From UBA11524 sp963590165 (GTDB taxonomy: Bacteria > Bacillota > Clostridia > Christensenellales > Aristaeellaceae): a DNA stretch of 64,000 nt. The notes beneath the pieces are model-generated. The model made no database searches, was not told the DNA's origin, and saw only the letters and a list, made by a program, of their open reading frames with translations. The DNA lies in assembly GCA_963590165.1 (NCBI GenBank), contig CAVANO010000046.1, positions 1 through 64,000 of the forward strand. The letters run 5' to 3'. A program made the translations under genes and the position numbers. Shown here piece after piece: positions 45,090 through 54,462 of this stretch; the stretch's first letter is position 1, and the number at the start of each line of letters is the position of its first letter.

Positions 45090-47123
45090 ATGAAAATCTA
45101 TGTCGATGGGCGCGCGGAAAATAATGGAATGGGCACACAGAATTCTCCTTTTCGGACGATTTCTGCGGCTGCAGAGATTGCACAGCCGGGCGATGAGGTA
45201 TTGGTTGCACCGGGTGTATACAGGGAAGAAGTCAATCCTCGCAACGGCGGAACGGAGAGTGCACGAATTACCTATCGATCAATTGAGCCGTTGGCAGCAC
45301 ATATCACTGGTGCAGAACGTGTGAACAGTTGGAAACAACTGGATGAAAATGTGTGGACAGCAAGAATCCCAAACGGTGTGTTTGGAAATTACAATCCGTT
45401 TACAACGTTGGTTAAGGGCGATTGGTATATTGCGTTCTTTGTGGCGCATACAGGCGATGTGTACCTAAACGAAAAATCTATGTACGAGGTGTTGTCGCTG
45501 GAGGAAGTACGCCATCCCCAAAAGAGCGTCACCTCGTGGGATCCTGAATTTTCTGTTTATGTCTGGTATACGGAGCAGAATAAAGAAACGAATGAAACCA
45601 TTCTGTATGCGAATTTTCATGGCAGGGATCCGAATGCGGAAAACGTAGAGATCAGTGTCCGTAGGCATTGCTTTTATCCGGCGGAGGAAGGGAAAGGATA
45701 TATTACGCTTTCCGGCTTCCAGGTCAGTCAGGCGGCAACGCAATGGGCACCGCCGACTGCTTATCAGGAAGGCATGGTCGGTCCGCATTGGTCAAAAGGT
45801 TGGATAATTGAAAATTGCGAAATCTATGAGTCGAAATGCAGCGGCATCTCGCTGGGAAAATACCTGCAAAAGAATAACGACAACAAGTGGCTGAAATGGA
45901 AGTACAAGGATGGAACGCAGACGGAACGCGAATGCATCTGTCAGGCATCCTATGAGGGGTGGGACAAAGAACATGTAGGCAGTCACATTGTACGGAACTG
46001 CGATATCCATGATTGTGGCCAAACCGGTATTGTCGGTCATTTGGGCGGTGTTTTCTCGTTGATTGAGAACAATCATATCCATCATATCAACAATAAACAA
46101 AATCTGGCCGGTGCGGAGATTGGGGGCATAAAGATGCATGCAGCCATTGATGTCGTTATCCGTGGGAATCATATTCATCATTGTACTCGCGGCATATGGC
46201 TTGACTGGCAAGCACAGGGCACACGAGTGACTGGAAACCTGTTGCATGATAATTGCCTGCCGGAAGTGCATAAAGTATGCCGGGAAACATTTCTGGCTAT
46301 GGGCGAAGATCTTTTTGTAGAGGTTTCTCATGGACCGACCTTGATTGACAACAATATTTTCCTTTCTGACCGTGCACTGAAACTTGCTGCACAGGGAATT
46401 GCTGTCGTTCATAATTTGATTGCAGGTTCGCTGGTGGCGGTTGGTATTGGTACGGATAACGGTGCACCTGATTTGCCGTCCCCACGGTATACGCCGTATC
46501 ATGTGCCGCATGGAACGCAAATTGCTGGATTCATGACTTTCCTGCATGGCGATGCGCGTTTTTATAACAATATCTTTTTGCAGCAGCCTATCCGTGATTT
46601 CATGGCGGATGCAGAAAAAAGAATGAGCACAGATGGAAATCGCTGGGACGATGGGCATGTTCATGTCGGCCTGGATGGCTATAACGGCTATCCGACGGAG
46701 GAAATGTGGAAGAAACGCTATGAAGGCTATTGCGGCATGGGCGCTGATACGGGCAATCTGTATTATGATCATCTACCTGTCTGGGCATCGGGTAATGTGT
46801 ATTTCAATGGCGCACAGCCGTGGGAAAAAGAAAAGGATGCGTTGGCAATTGAGGACGGGAATGTATCAGTGAAGGTAATACAGAGACAGGACGGCTGGTA
46901 TTTGGAGACCAACCTCTATGAGCTGCTTCCAGCACAGTCATTGCCGGTTATGTCAACGAAGACACTGGGCATGGCGTTCGAGCCGGAAGAGCGATTTGAA
47001 AATCCGGACGGCACGGAAATTATTCTTCAGCAGGATTTTCTGGGGAATCATCGTGGCTGCACGGTCATTTCCGGACCGTTTGTCTCTGCAAATGCTGCAA
47101 AAAACAGGGTGACCTGCTGGTAA
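45090..47123 (+). CDS. GH120 beta-xylosidase
   Basis: 677 residues, no signal peptide. A right-handed parallel beta-helix protein whose sequence follows the GH120 xylosidases known from Thermoanaerobacterium: WAPPTAYQEGMVGPHWSKGW, GSHIVRNCDIHDCGQTGIVG, then the two catalytic sites Asp372 in IWLDWQAQGTR (nucleophile) and Glu411 in LFVEVSHGP (acid/base). Between them lies an insertion of about 16 residues compared with my memory of the Thermoanaerobacterium enzyme. Such enzymes release xylose from xylo-oligosaccharides in the cytoplasm. ATG at 45090 with GGGAGGAACAAG. Third-party comparison was not run. Confidence 0.88.
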   Translation: MKIYVDGRAENNGMGTQNSPFRTISAAAEIAQPGDEVLVAPGVYREEVNPRNGGTESARITYRSIEPLAAHITGAERVNSWKQLDENVWTARIPNGVFGNYNPFTTLVKGDWYIAFFVAHTGDVYLNEKSMYEVLSLEEVRHPQKSVTSWDPEFSVYVWYTEQNKETNETILYANFHGRDPNAENVEISVRRHCFYPAEEGKGYITLSGFQVSQAATQWAPPTAYQEGMVGPHWSKGWIIENCEIYESKCSGISLGKYLQKNNDNKWLKWKYKDGTQTERECICQASYEGWDKEHVGSHIVRNCDIHDCGQTGIVGHLGGVFSLIENNHIHHINNKQNLAGAEIGGIKMHAAIDVVIRGNHIHHCTRGIWLDWQAQGTRVTGNLLHDNCLPEVHKVCRETFLAMGEDLFVEVSHGPTLIDNNIFLSDRALKLAAQGIAVVHNLIAGSLVAVGIGTDNGAPDLPSPRYTPYHVPHGTQIAGFMTFLHGDARFYNNIFLQQPIRDFMADAEKRMSTDGNRWDDGHVHVGLDGYNGYPTEEMWKKRYEGYCGMGADTGNLYYDHLPVWASGNVYFNGAQPWEKEKDALAIEDGNVSVKVIQRQDGWYLETNLYELLPAQSLPVMSTKTLGMAFEPEERFENPDGTEIILQQDFLGNHRGCTVISGPFVSANAAKNRVTCW

Positions 47124-47146
47124 GGTTTCATGAGGGGAGAAAAAAC

Positions 47147-48226
47147 ATGGCTTACAATCACTTCTATCCGGGAAGAGTATGGCTTGACACGGAAGGAAAA
47201 CGGATTCAGGCACATGGCGGCTCTGTAATATTCATCGATGGAACCTATTATTTTTACGGTGAAAACAAGGAGAAAACCGATGGAAAGAACGGCATATGGC
47301 ATTGGGGCGTTCGAGCATATGCTTCTAAAGATCTGTACAATTGGACAGACTGCGGGCTGATTATTCCGCCTGAACCGGACAACGAACGTTCCGTTCTTCA
47401 TCCGGCGATGATGACAGACAGACCGCATATTATTTATAATGCAAGGACGAGGAAGTTTGTTGCATGGCTGAAAACCATGCAGAAAAACGGCGAGCAAACA
47501 GAAACCGTTATGGTAGCGAATCACTTTCTTGGTCCCTATACGAAGGTGCGTGAGAATATCAGACCGCTGAACATGAATGCCGGCGATTTTGACCTTGCTG
47601 TTGCACCGGACGGTAAAGCGTACTATTATTTTGAAAGGGTGCATAGTGAAACGATCTGCGCTGATCTGACAGCAGATTATACAGATGTAACGGGATATTA
47701 CAGTACGCATTTTTCGCACCCATGGCCGCCATTTGTTCGGGAAGGAACGGCGCATTTCATGCGGAAAGGTAAGCACTATTTGATCACTTCCGGCACAACC
47801 GGTTATTTGCCGAATCCATCCGAGGTGGCAATTGCTGACACATGGCATGGTCCGTATCGGGTGCTGGGGAATCCGCATCCGACGGATGAAAGCAATACGT
47901 CCTTTCACTCGCAAATATCCTCTGTATTCAAGGTGCAGGGAAAAAAGGATCTCTACATAGCCGCAGCAGATCGCTGGCGGCCACTGGAAATGCATTTGCA
48001 GTATGCAGAATACGGAAAAATGTTCGAAACGATTTTTGATCCGGATGCTGACAAATCCCATCTGCAGAAGATGGAAAACAAATTTCCCTATGATGCGAAT
48101 AATAACACAGCAATTGCAGATTATGTGTGGCTTCCGTTGCGCTTTGTTGAGCCGTGCACATCCTATCCTGAGGGCATGGTGCTGATCGATTGGCATGACG
48201 AGTGGTCGCTTGATGATTATGAATGA
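47147..48226 (+). CDS. GH43-family glycosidase, single domain
   Basis: 359 residues, cytoplasmic. The N-terminus IQAHGGSVIFIDGTYYFYGENKEK and SKDLYNWTDCGLII, with DFDLAVAPDGKAYYYF and FREG/EGTAHFMRKGKHYL later, match the short GH43 group that includes exo-galactanases and related enzymes. The usual N-terminal catalytic Asp position is not obvious (AHGGS rather than a DP motif), as in that subgroup. The gene is 23 bases after GH120, with GAGGGGAG upstream. The rhamnosidase gene begins 13 bases after its stop. Confidence 0.8.
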   Translation: MAYNHFYPGRVWLDTEGKRIQAHGGSVIFIDGTYYFYGENKEKTDGKNGIWHWGVRAYASKDLYNWTDCGLIIPPEPDNERSVLHPAMMTDRPHIIYNARTRKFVAWLKTMQKNGEQTETVMVANHFLGPYTKVRENIRPLNMNAGDFDLAVAPDGKAYYYFERVHSETICADLTADYTDVTGYYSTHFSHPWPPFVREGTAHFMRKGKHYLITSGTTGYLPNPSEVAIADTWHGPYRVLGNPHPTDESNTSFHSQISSVFKVQGKKDLYIAAADRWRPLEMHLQYAEYGKMFETIFDPDADKSHLQKMENKFPYDANNNTAIADYVWLPLRFVEPCTSYPEGMVLIDWHDEWSLDDYE

Positions 48227-48239
48227 GAGGAACGAGACA

Positions 48240-50780
48240 ATGCTTCTGACGGAACTGAAAGTGAATCAGATTAAAACACCGATCGGGTATTGCCTGAATC
48301 CTCTGTCCTTTTCATGGAAGGTTACGGGAGCAGTCGGAAAGCAACAACGCTGGGCAAGAATCTGCATTTACCAGGATTTGAACTTGATCTATGATAGTGG
48401 TGAAAAGGCAGAGGCAAATAGCCTCGATTTCCCGGTTGATATGGCATTGCAACCTCGAACTAGATACACATGGACGCTGGAGGTGACAACAGATTCGGGT
48501 GAAACAGCGCATGCGCAAAGCTGGTTTGAGACTGGCAAGATGGATGAAACATGGTTTGCCAAGTGGATTTCACCTGACGATGCGGCGGGAATGAATCCCG
48601 TAGTGAAAAAGAGGTTCTTTTTTGTACCTGATACGGAGCAAACGGAAGGCAGGCTGTATATCTGCGGGCTTGGTATCTACGAGGCTTTTCTAAACGGGCA
48701 GAAGGTCGGCGATGAGCTTCTTGCACCGGGGTATCATTCCTATGACTTACATGTGCAGTCAAATACGTATGATGTTTCTGGACTGCTCAAGGCAGGGGAG
48801 AATGAACTGTGCATTGTTCTGGGTGAAGGCTGGTTTAAGGGAAGCTTCGGGTTTGACCGAATCAGCAATTTGTACGGCGATAGACTTTATGCGATTGCGG
48901 AGCTTTATGCCGGCGGAAAAGGGCAAGTGCTGCGCCTGCAGACGATGACGGATGAAACATGGACGACCTGCCGGTCTCCCATCACATTTGCCGGCATTTA
49001 CGATGGCGAATGCTATGATGCGCGGCTTGAAAAGGAATGCGATGAGCAATATCCTGTGTATCTTCAGCAGCCCAAAGTGAGTGCGCTGAGTGATCGCTAC
49101 AGCCTACCTGTCGTTAGGAAGGAAAAGTTGCAGTCGAAGCTGATTTGGACGCCGAAACATGAAGCTGTACTTGATTTTGGCCAAAATATGACAGGATGGG
49201 TCGAATTTGATGCAAAACTGCCAAAAAATGTGAAAATTCGCCTGACGGCTGGAGAGATACTGCAGGACGGCTGCTTCTATCACGAAAATTACCGAACAGC
49301 AAAGGCAGAGTATATCTATATTTCTTCCGGAAAATTCGCACATGTTCGACCGCATTTCACATATTATGCCTTCCGCTATATGAAGGTTGAATATGAGGAT
49401 GAGGCAGGAAACTCGCTTCCGGCGGAAACGATGATGCAGTATCATCCGCATGCGGACGAAATGAATGCATGGCATATCAGAAGCGACATTGACCAAATCG
49501 GCACCATTCGGACGGGAAACGAAAAGGTGAATCAACTCTTCGCGAATGTGCTTTGGAGTCAGAAAGATAATTTCTTGGATGTACCAACTGATTGTCCACA
49601 GCGCGACGAACGGCTTGGTTGGACAGGTGATGCTCAGGTGTTTTCCGATACGGCATGTTACAACATGGATACGCCTGCATTTTACAGGAAGTATCTGTGG
49701 GATATGCGCGCAGAGCAGGAAGCAGCTGGCGGCGCAGGCGTCAATGTGGTGCCGCTGCTCAAGCATGGGATGTTACTGGAGAAGGCAGTCTGTCCATGGG
49801 CAGATGCCGCGGTGATTATCCCATGGAATGTATATCGACATTACGGCAACCGAAGCCTGCTGGCAGAATGTTATCCGGGCATGAAAGCATGGGTGGACTA
49901 CCAGTGGGCACGAGATGAACGCACCGGCAGAGAAAGGCTTATCCACGATGGTTTCCATTTTGCAGATTGGCTTGCATTGGACAATCCGCAGCCTGGACCG
50001 CTGGGCGCAACGGATCCTTATTTTATTGCAAGTGTGTATTATATGGAGTGCGCAGAGCTGCTTACCCACGCTGCACATGATCTGGGGAAATCGGAGGATG
50101 AAGAAAAGTACGGCGTTCTTGCGGCAGAGATTCGTCAAGCGATTAGCAGGAAATATTTAGATAAAGGAAACAGCACCTGCGAAACGCAAACGGCGGAAGC
50201 AATGATTATTGCCTTTGGACTGGATCCGGCGAATAACGCGGAGCACGGCAGAAAATTGGCTGAGATGATTCAGAATAATGGCGGTCATCTGAACACTGGA
50301 TTTGTCGGAACGCCTTTTCTGTGCCCGGCGCTGACAAAGGGCGGACAAAATGATACGGCAGTGAGTCTGCTGTTGAATGAGTCATATCCCGGTTGGCTGT
50401 ATGCAGTCAACATGGGTGCGACTACAATCTGGGAACGCTGGAATTCGGTTGAGGCGGATGGTCATATGAATTCGGAAGGAATGAACAGCCTGAATCATTA
50501 TGCTTATGGCAGCATTGAAGGCTGGGTTTATGCCGATGTGTGCGGAATTCGCCCGCTGATGCCGGGATACAGGAGAGCTTCGATTAAGCCACATCCAGAT
50601 CGACGCTTGAAGTTTGCGGACATGATGCTGAATACTGCGGCAGGGCGCTATCGGGTGATGTGGCGGTATGCGGATGATGAAAGAATTTCTTATGAAATTG
50701 AAATTCCGTTCGGTGCAGAAGCAGAGGTGACACTGAATGGTGAAACAAGAACGCTGTTAAGTGGTCAATATGTCTTTTGA
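48240..50780 (+). CDS. GH78 alpha-L-rhamnosidase
   Basis: 846 residues, no signal peptide. Order of domains as in GH78: beta-sandwich N domains with a carbohydrate-binding fold (RRFFFVPDTE..YEAFLNGQKVGDELLAPGY), then the alpha/alpha barrel with acid Glu in CPQRDERLGWTGDAQ and base Glu in GATTIWERWNS, and a C-terminal beta domain (SIKPHPDRRLKFADMML). It removes terminal alpha-L-rhamnose from pectic or other oligosaccharides. The ATG at 48240 follows GAGAGGAAC; an earlier in-frame ATG overlaps GH43. Presence of rhamnosidase with xylosidases suggests a substrate carrying both sugars. Confidence 0.93.
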   Translation: MLLTELKVNQIKTPIGYCLNPLSFSWKVTGAVGKQQRWARICIYQDLNLIYDSGEKAEANSLDFPVDMALQPRTRYTWTLEVTTDSGETAHAQSWFETGKMDETWFAKWISPDDAAGMNPVVKKRFFFVPDTEQTEGRLYICGLGIYEAFLNGQKVGDELLAPGYHSYDLHVQSNTYDVSGLLKAGENELCIVLGEGWFKGSFGFDRISNLYGDRLYAIAELYAGGKGQVLRLQTMTDETWTTCRSPITFAGIYDGECYDARLEKECDEQYPVYLQQPKVSALSDRYSLPVVRKEKLQSKLIWTPKHEAVLDFGQNMTGWVEFDAKLPKNVKIRLTAGEILQDGCFYHENYRTAKAEYIYISSGKFAHVRPHFTYYAFRYMKVEYEDEAGNSLPAETMMQYHPHADEMNAWHIRSDIDQIGTIRTGNEKVNQLFANVLWSQKDNFLDVPTDCPQRDERLGWTGDAQVFSDTACYNMDTPAFYRKYLWDMRAEQEAAGGAGVNVVPLLKHGMLLEKAVCPWADAAVIIPWNVYRHYGNRSLLAECYPGMKAWVDYQWARDERTGRERLIHDGFHFADWLALDNPQPGPLGATDPYFIASVYYMECAELLTHAAHDLGKSEDEEKYGVLAAEIRQAISRKYLDKGNSTCETQTAEAMIIAFGLDPANNAEHGRKLAEMIQNNGGHLNTGFVGTPFLCPALTKGGQNDTAVSLLLNESYPGWLYAVNMGATTIWERWNSVEADGHMNSEGMNSLNHYAYGSIEGWVYADVCGIRPLMPGYRRASIKPHPDRRLKFADMMLNTAAGRYRVMWRYADDERISYEIEIPFGAEAEVTLNGETRTLLSGQYVF

Positions 50781-50808
50781 TGGTTCATGGATGATGAGGA
50801 GGAGCAAG

Positions 50809-52506
50809 ATGAATCAGTTTTCTCATGAACGGGTCAATGGTTTCCTTCACACGGAAGGAAGAAAGATGGTAAACGGAAACGGAGAAAAGGTTATTCTTCG
50901 GGGCTGGGCACTTGGCGGATGGTTGAATCCGGAAGGATATATGAATGGTGGCGTTCCGTTATTTGTCGAGGTGGGGAAGTTTACAGACTTTGCGCTGCCG
51001 AGGCGCTTTGAACGTGGCAGGACGGTGGAGGCAACTGTGCGCGAGCTGTGTGGAACGGAGTATGCAAAGCATTTCGTTCGGGAATGGCGCAACAATTACA
51101 TTACGGAGGACGATATCCGGGCAATTGCGGAAATGGGATATAACTCGATCCGTCTGCCAGTCAGCGCACGATTGCTTTTGAAAGAAGAACCCGGCATTGA
51201 GTGGGTGGAGGAAACCTTCGAACTTCTTGAGCGAGTGTTTGACTGGTGCGAAAATTACCGGATGTATGTCGTTGTTGATATGCATGGAGCACCGGGTGGA
51301 CAATCAGCGTTGGCTTGCGATGACGGTCTGGACAATCGACCGCATACTTTCATGGAGCCGGAAAGCCGCGAGAGGTCGATACTGATTTGGGAGGAACTTG
51401 CAAAACGATACCATGACCGTTGGATTATCGGCGGATGGGATCTCCTGAACGAGCCGCTGTCTGGACCGGATTGCCGCAAATATTTGCCAGAACTAGTCAA
51501 ATTCTATGATGAAGCAGTTGAACGGATTCGCAAGTATGATGTTCATCATATGGTGACGCTGGAAGGTAGTATATTTGCCATGGATATGGATATTTTTGAC
51601 CATGACTATGATCCGCAGTATCATAATTGGTGCATTCATATTCACTATTATGATTTTTCGCCGGAAGCGCGGACTTTGTACCGCTATTTGGATAGAAGCA
51701 TCGCATGCAATGTTCCGATTTGGATTGGTGAAGGCGGAAGCAACCCGGTTAGCAATTCAATATTCTATGAAATTGCTGCAACATATGATATTGGCTATTG
51801 CCTGTTTACATGGAAAATTGCGGATGACCCGCTCGAGCATGCCAGAGGCGCAGCTCGTTATCCGCTGCCGAAGGAGTGGGAAAGAATTCGAGGCTTCATT
51901 CGCCGAGGCGAAGCACGACCTTCTTATGCGGAATCGCAACGGATTATGGATGAATACCTGGAAAATCTGAAGTTATGCAGATGCAGGATTGACCGCCAGC
52001 ACAATCAATATGACCTCCGTCAGCCGGGAATCAGTTTGCCTGCAGTCGGTTTTGACCAAGGCAGTGCTGTCGGAACGGGCTGGGCTTATGGCAATGCCTT
52101 TGCCTACCGCACCGAGGAAGACATGAAAATGCCACTACGCCCGGGCATTATGCCGCAGCAGATTGAAATTGTTCCGACTGGAGAAACACTTCGCCCTGCG
52201 AGCCCGTTGACGGATCTTTGCCTGGAACTTCGGAAGAACGAGCGAGTTTCCTATACGATTCGCGATGTCAAGGAACGGTGCTTTGTTCAAATGGATGGAA
52301 GAGGCTACGAAAATGCAGAATTAGAGATCACCTGCCGACATGACGAGAAAATGTCAGACAAAACAAATCTCATTCGTGTGCCGGGAAAGGCGAACCATCA
52401 GCAGCTTGCTCTCCTTGAAAGGGGTGAAGAGTGGACGGTGATCATAAAGGTACTTGCAGGATATGTACAATTGGATGAGATTCATTTTGCAGTGGAAGCA
52501 GAGTAA
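50809..52506 (+). CDS. GH5-family glycosidase, cytoplasmic
   Basis: 565 residues. The TIM barrel (about 20-395) has RGWALGGWLNPEG, YNSIRLPVSARLL, VVDMHGAPGG, acid/base Glu in WDLLNEPLSG and nucleophile Glu in IWIGEGGSN. The C-terminal 170 residues may be a beta-sandwich. No signal peptide, so it acts on imported oligosaccharides; activity on beta-glucosides or mannosides cannot be distinguished. ATG at 50809 preceded by AGGAGGAGC; earlier in-frame codons overlap the end of GH78. Last gene of the utilisation locus. Confidence 0.88.
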   Translation: MNQFSHERVNGFLHTEGRKMVNGNGEKVILRGWALGGWLNPEGYMNGGVPLFVEVGKFTDFALPRRFERGRTVEATVRELCGTEYAKHFVREWRNNYITEDDIRAIAEMGYNSIRLPVSARLLLKEEPGIEWVEETFELLERVFDWCENYRMYVVVDMHGAPGGQSALACDDGLDNRPHTFMEPESRERSILIWEELAKRYHDRWIIGGWDLLNEPLSGPDCRKYLPELVKFYDEAVERIRKYDVHHMVTLEGSIFAMDMDIFDHDYDPQYHNWCIHIHYYDFSPEARTLYRYLDRSIACNVPIWIGEGGSNPVSNSIFYEIAATYDIGYCLFTWKIADDPLEHARGAARYPLPKEWERIRGFIRRGEARPSYAESQRIMDEYLENLKLCRCRIDRQHNQYDLRQPGISLPAVGFDQGSAVGTGWAYGNAFAYRTEEDMKMPLRPGIMPQQIEIVPTGETLRPASPLTDLCLELRKNERVSYTIRDVKERCFVQMDGRGYENAELEITCRHDEKMSDKTNLIRVPGKANHQQLALLERGEEWTVIIKVLAGYVQLDEIHFAVEAE

Positions 52507-52524
52507 ATGACTCAAGGTAACACT

Positions 52525-52554
52525 GCACAATTCCACGGCGTTGCTGAATTGTGC
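52525..52554. terminator. Hairpin after GH5, end of the large locus
   Basis: GCACAATTC (52525-52533) and GAATTGTGC (52546-52554), perfect 9 bp, without a following T-run. Possible factor-dependent end of transcription or a palindromic remnant. Confidence 0.5.
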
Positions 52555-53051
52555 TGAACCCCAATCGTCTTCAACTGTGAAAGATGTACTAATCCACCAT
52601 GCGGGTTGATGCGATGTTTGCGCAGATGCATACAGCAGCACTCGGGATGCTGAGTCCAGAAGAAGTCGAAACTATCCGTAAACCATGGCAAAAGCAGCGG
52701 GAGATGATCGGCTGCTATGGTGCTAATCGGGACACGCGTAGTGGGATGTCGACATTGTGATGATACAGTCCATGGGGGAGTGCGAACGAAAGCAAACCGT
52801 TGAACTGTGATTACTGCATCCTTAAGCGTTCGCCGGAAACATTACAAGAAGGCTGGGAAGATGGAAAAGAAACTGCAAGCCCCTTGCAAGAACTTCCGGA
52901 CAATGGTATCATATGATCGTTTCCAGACCACCGCTTTTGCTATTGATAGCATCCCGTGATAGCTTTTTGATAGCAAAATGTAAAAGACGACATGGAATAA
53001 GGATAATAGCTATTAAAATAAGCTAATAAAAGCTAAAATTACTACGCAGAA
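52555..53051. other. Non-coding or degraded region, nothing recognised
   Basis: An open stretch 52597-52760 (starting RVDAMFAQMHTAALGML) has no ribosome site and matches no family I know. The segment 52930-53050 is AT-rich with repeated GATAGC and AGCTA words. It probably consists of eroded mobile DNA joined to the transposase remnant that follows. Confidence 0.4.
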
Positions 53052-53520
53052 ATGCTTAGATTAAAGCTTGAGTATCCCTGCCGCCGCAAAGCGTACAGAA
53101 ATTGCCGGCGTAAAATGACGAACAGCCGAAATAAAATGGCGAGATTGCCGGAGAAAGATGGCAGTCTCGCCGATTTATATTGTCATGAAAAAGAAGGGAG
53201 AAGTGCAGAAACGAGATGTGGTATAATAAATCAAGAGATCGGAGTTTCAATTGGCGTAGCAGTCGACTATACATACAATCATCCGGATTCTTGAGATGGA
53301 AGGCAAGGCTGAACCGGGGCTCCTGAAACGCACGACATTGCAGGATGCCCTTCAGCGCGAAGGATTCTCGTCAGGGATGATGAAAATTTATCGCGACCCA
53401 TCCTGTGGTTCTCAACGCTTTCAGCGTGTGCACCGGAATGACCTCTGGCAGGGGGACATCAAATACGGACCGATGCTCAAAATCAACGGGTTGACCACGC
53501 CAACCTATCTTTCTTTCTAG
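53052..53520 (+). pseudogene. Remnant of a DDE transposase (IS481/Mu-integrase-like)
   Basis: The frame ending at 53520 reads LQDALQREGFSSGMM...SQRFQRVHRNDLWQGDIKYGP, the linker just before the catalytic core of DDE integrase-type transposases. It continues upstream as IHTIIRILEMEGKAEPG but is interrupted by a TAG near 53258. The catalytic core is missing after 53520. Such truncated copies indicate past insertion between the two glycan loci. No terminal repeats were identified. Confidence 0.65.
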
Positions 53521-53532
53521 CCATATTATGCC

Positions 53533-54390
53533 TTATAGCTTGTTTTGCCTGCGCAACTCGCCCGGTGTACATCCGAAGCGCCGATTGAACATGGTTCTGA
53601 ACAGCTTATAATTCGTGAAACCGTGTTTTTGAAGCAAATCGGTCAGCGTATTATCGGAAACGAGCAAATCCTTGTAAATCATTGCAAGGCGCAGTTCATT
53701 CAGGTAGTTTTGATAGGTTAATCCTACCGTGTTCCGAAAGACGCGGCAGAAATAATTTTTCTGCAAATGCGTCAATTCAGCTGCTTCATCAAGAGAAATC
53801 GGCTCGGCGTAATGCTCCTGCGTATAGGCGATAACAGCAGCAATCCGCTCACGGTTTCGCGCATTGCCACGCAGCTCGGCATCCGAAAGCGGCTGAGAAA
53901 ACGTGGCATAGATCTTGTAGATAATCTGCAAATTGCGATACTCGAATTGAATGATCCAGCCGTAGGGGCGCTTTTCCTCCAGCTCCTTCATTTCAAACAT
54001 CAATGCTCGGATTTCATCGATCACAGCGCGCTTTTCCGCATTTTTCGTGTGCGGATGATAGACAATCTGGCGGTTCAAGTTCAGCTGAAATGCCTTGCCA
54101 AGCGGATCGGACGGCACCTGAATCAACACGGCCGTATTGCCCGTCAGACTTGTCGTGGCATGCAGTTCGTTTGGATTAAAGATCATCAAGTCGCCTGCAT
54201 GCAGCTCGATCTTTCGTCCGTCAAGCTCCACCGTCAGCTCTCCTTCCAGAATACTGATATACTCCAGCGCATTATGCCAGTGCATCGGCACATAGCTTTT
54301 ATCTTTGACAGACAGTTCATAATGCGTCTGCGTTGTGGTATCCGGAGTGATGCTCTCGTAGTGCTGCTTATCCCGTTCAACCACTTTCAT
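53533..54390 (-). CDS. AraC-family regulator with cupin sensor domain
   Basis: 285 residues. N-terminal cupin (VPMHWHNALEYISILEGELTV, metal or ligand pocket with two His) followed by an AraC DNA-binding domain (about 185-283: LDEAAELTHLQKNYFCRVFRNTVG and LLQKHGFTNYKLFRTMFNRRFGCTPGELRR). AraC/MelR-type regulators usually sense sugars and activate. ATG at 54390 with AGGGAG upstream. It is the last gene of the minus-strand cluster but has its own promoter, so it probably controls cassette B and the GH43/GH5 genes. Confidence 0.9.
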   Translation of the reverse strand: MKVVERDKQHYESITPDTTTQTHYELSVKDKSYVPMHWHNALEYISILEGELTVELDGRKIELHAGDLMIFNPNELHATTSLTGNTAVLIQVPSDPLGKAFQLNLNRQIVYHPHTKNAEKRAVIDEIRALMFEMKELEEKRPYGWIIQFEYRNLQIIYKIYATFSQPLSDAELRGNARNRERIAAVIAYTQEHYAEPISLDEAAELTHLQKNYFCRVFRNTVGLTYQNYLNELRLAMIYKDLLVSDNTLTDLLQKHGFTNYKLFRTMFNRRFGCTPGELRRQNKL

Positions 54391-54429
54391 CTGACTCCCT
54401 ATCCTTGTGAATTTTCTTTCTGCAGTGAT

Positions 54430-54458
54430 AGTATAACCTCCTTCCCTGCAAAATGCAA
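54430..54458 (-). promoter_or_regulatory. Promoter of the AraC regulator
   Basis: On the minus strand TTGCAT (54453-54458), 17 bases, TATACT (54430-54435), 40 bases upstream of the start codon. Confidence 0.7.
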
Positions 54459-54462
54459 TCCA

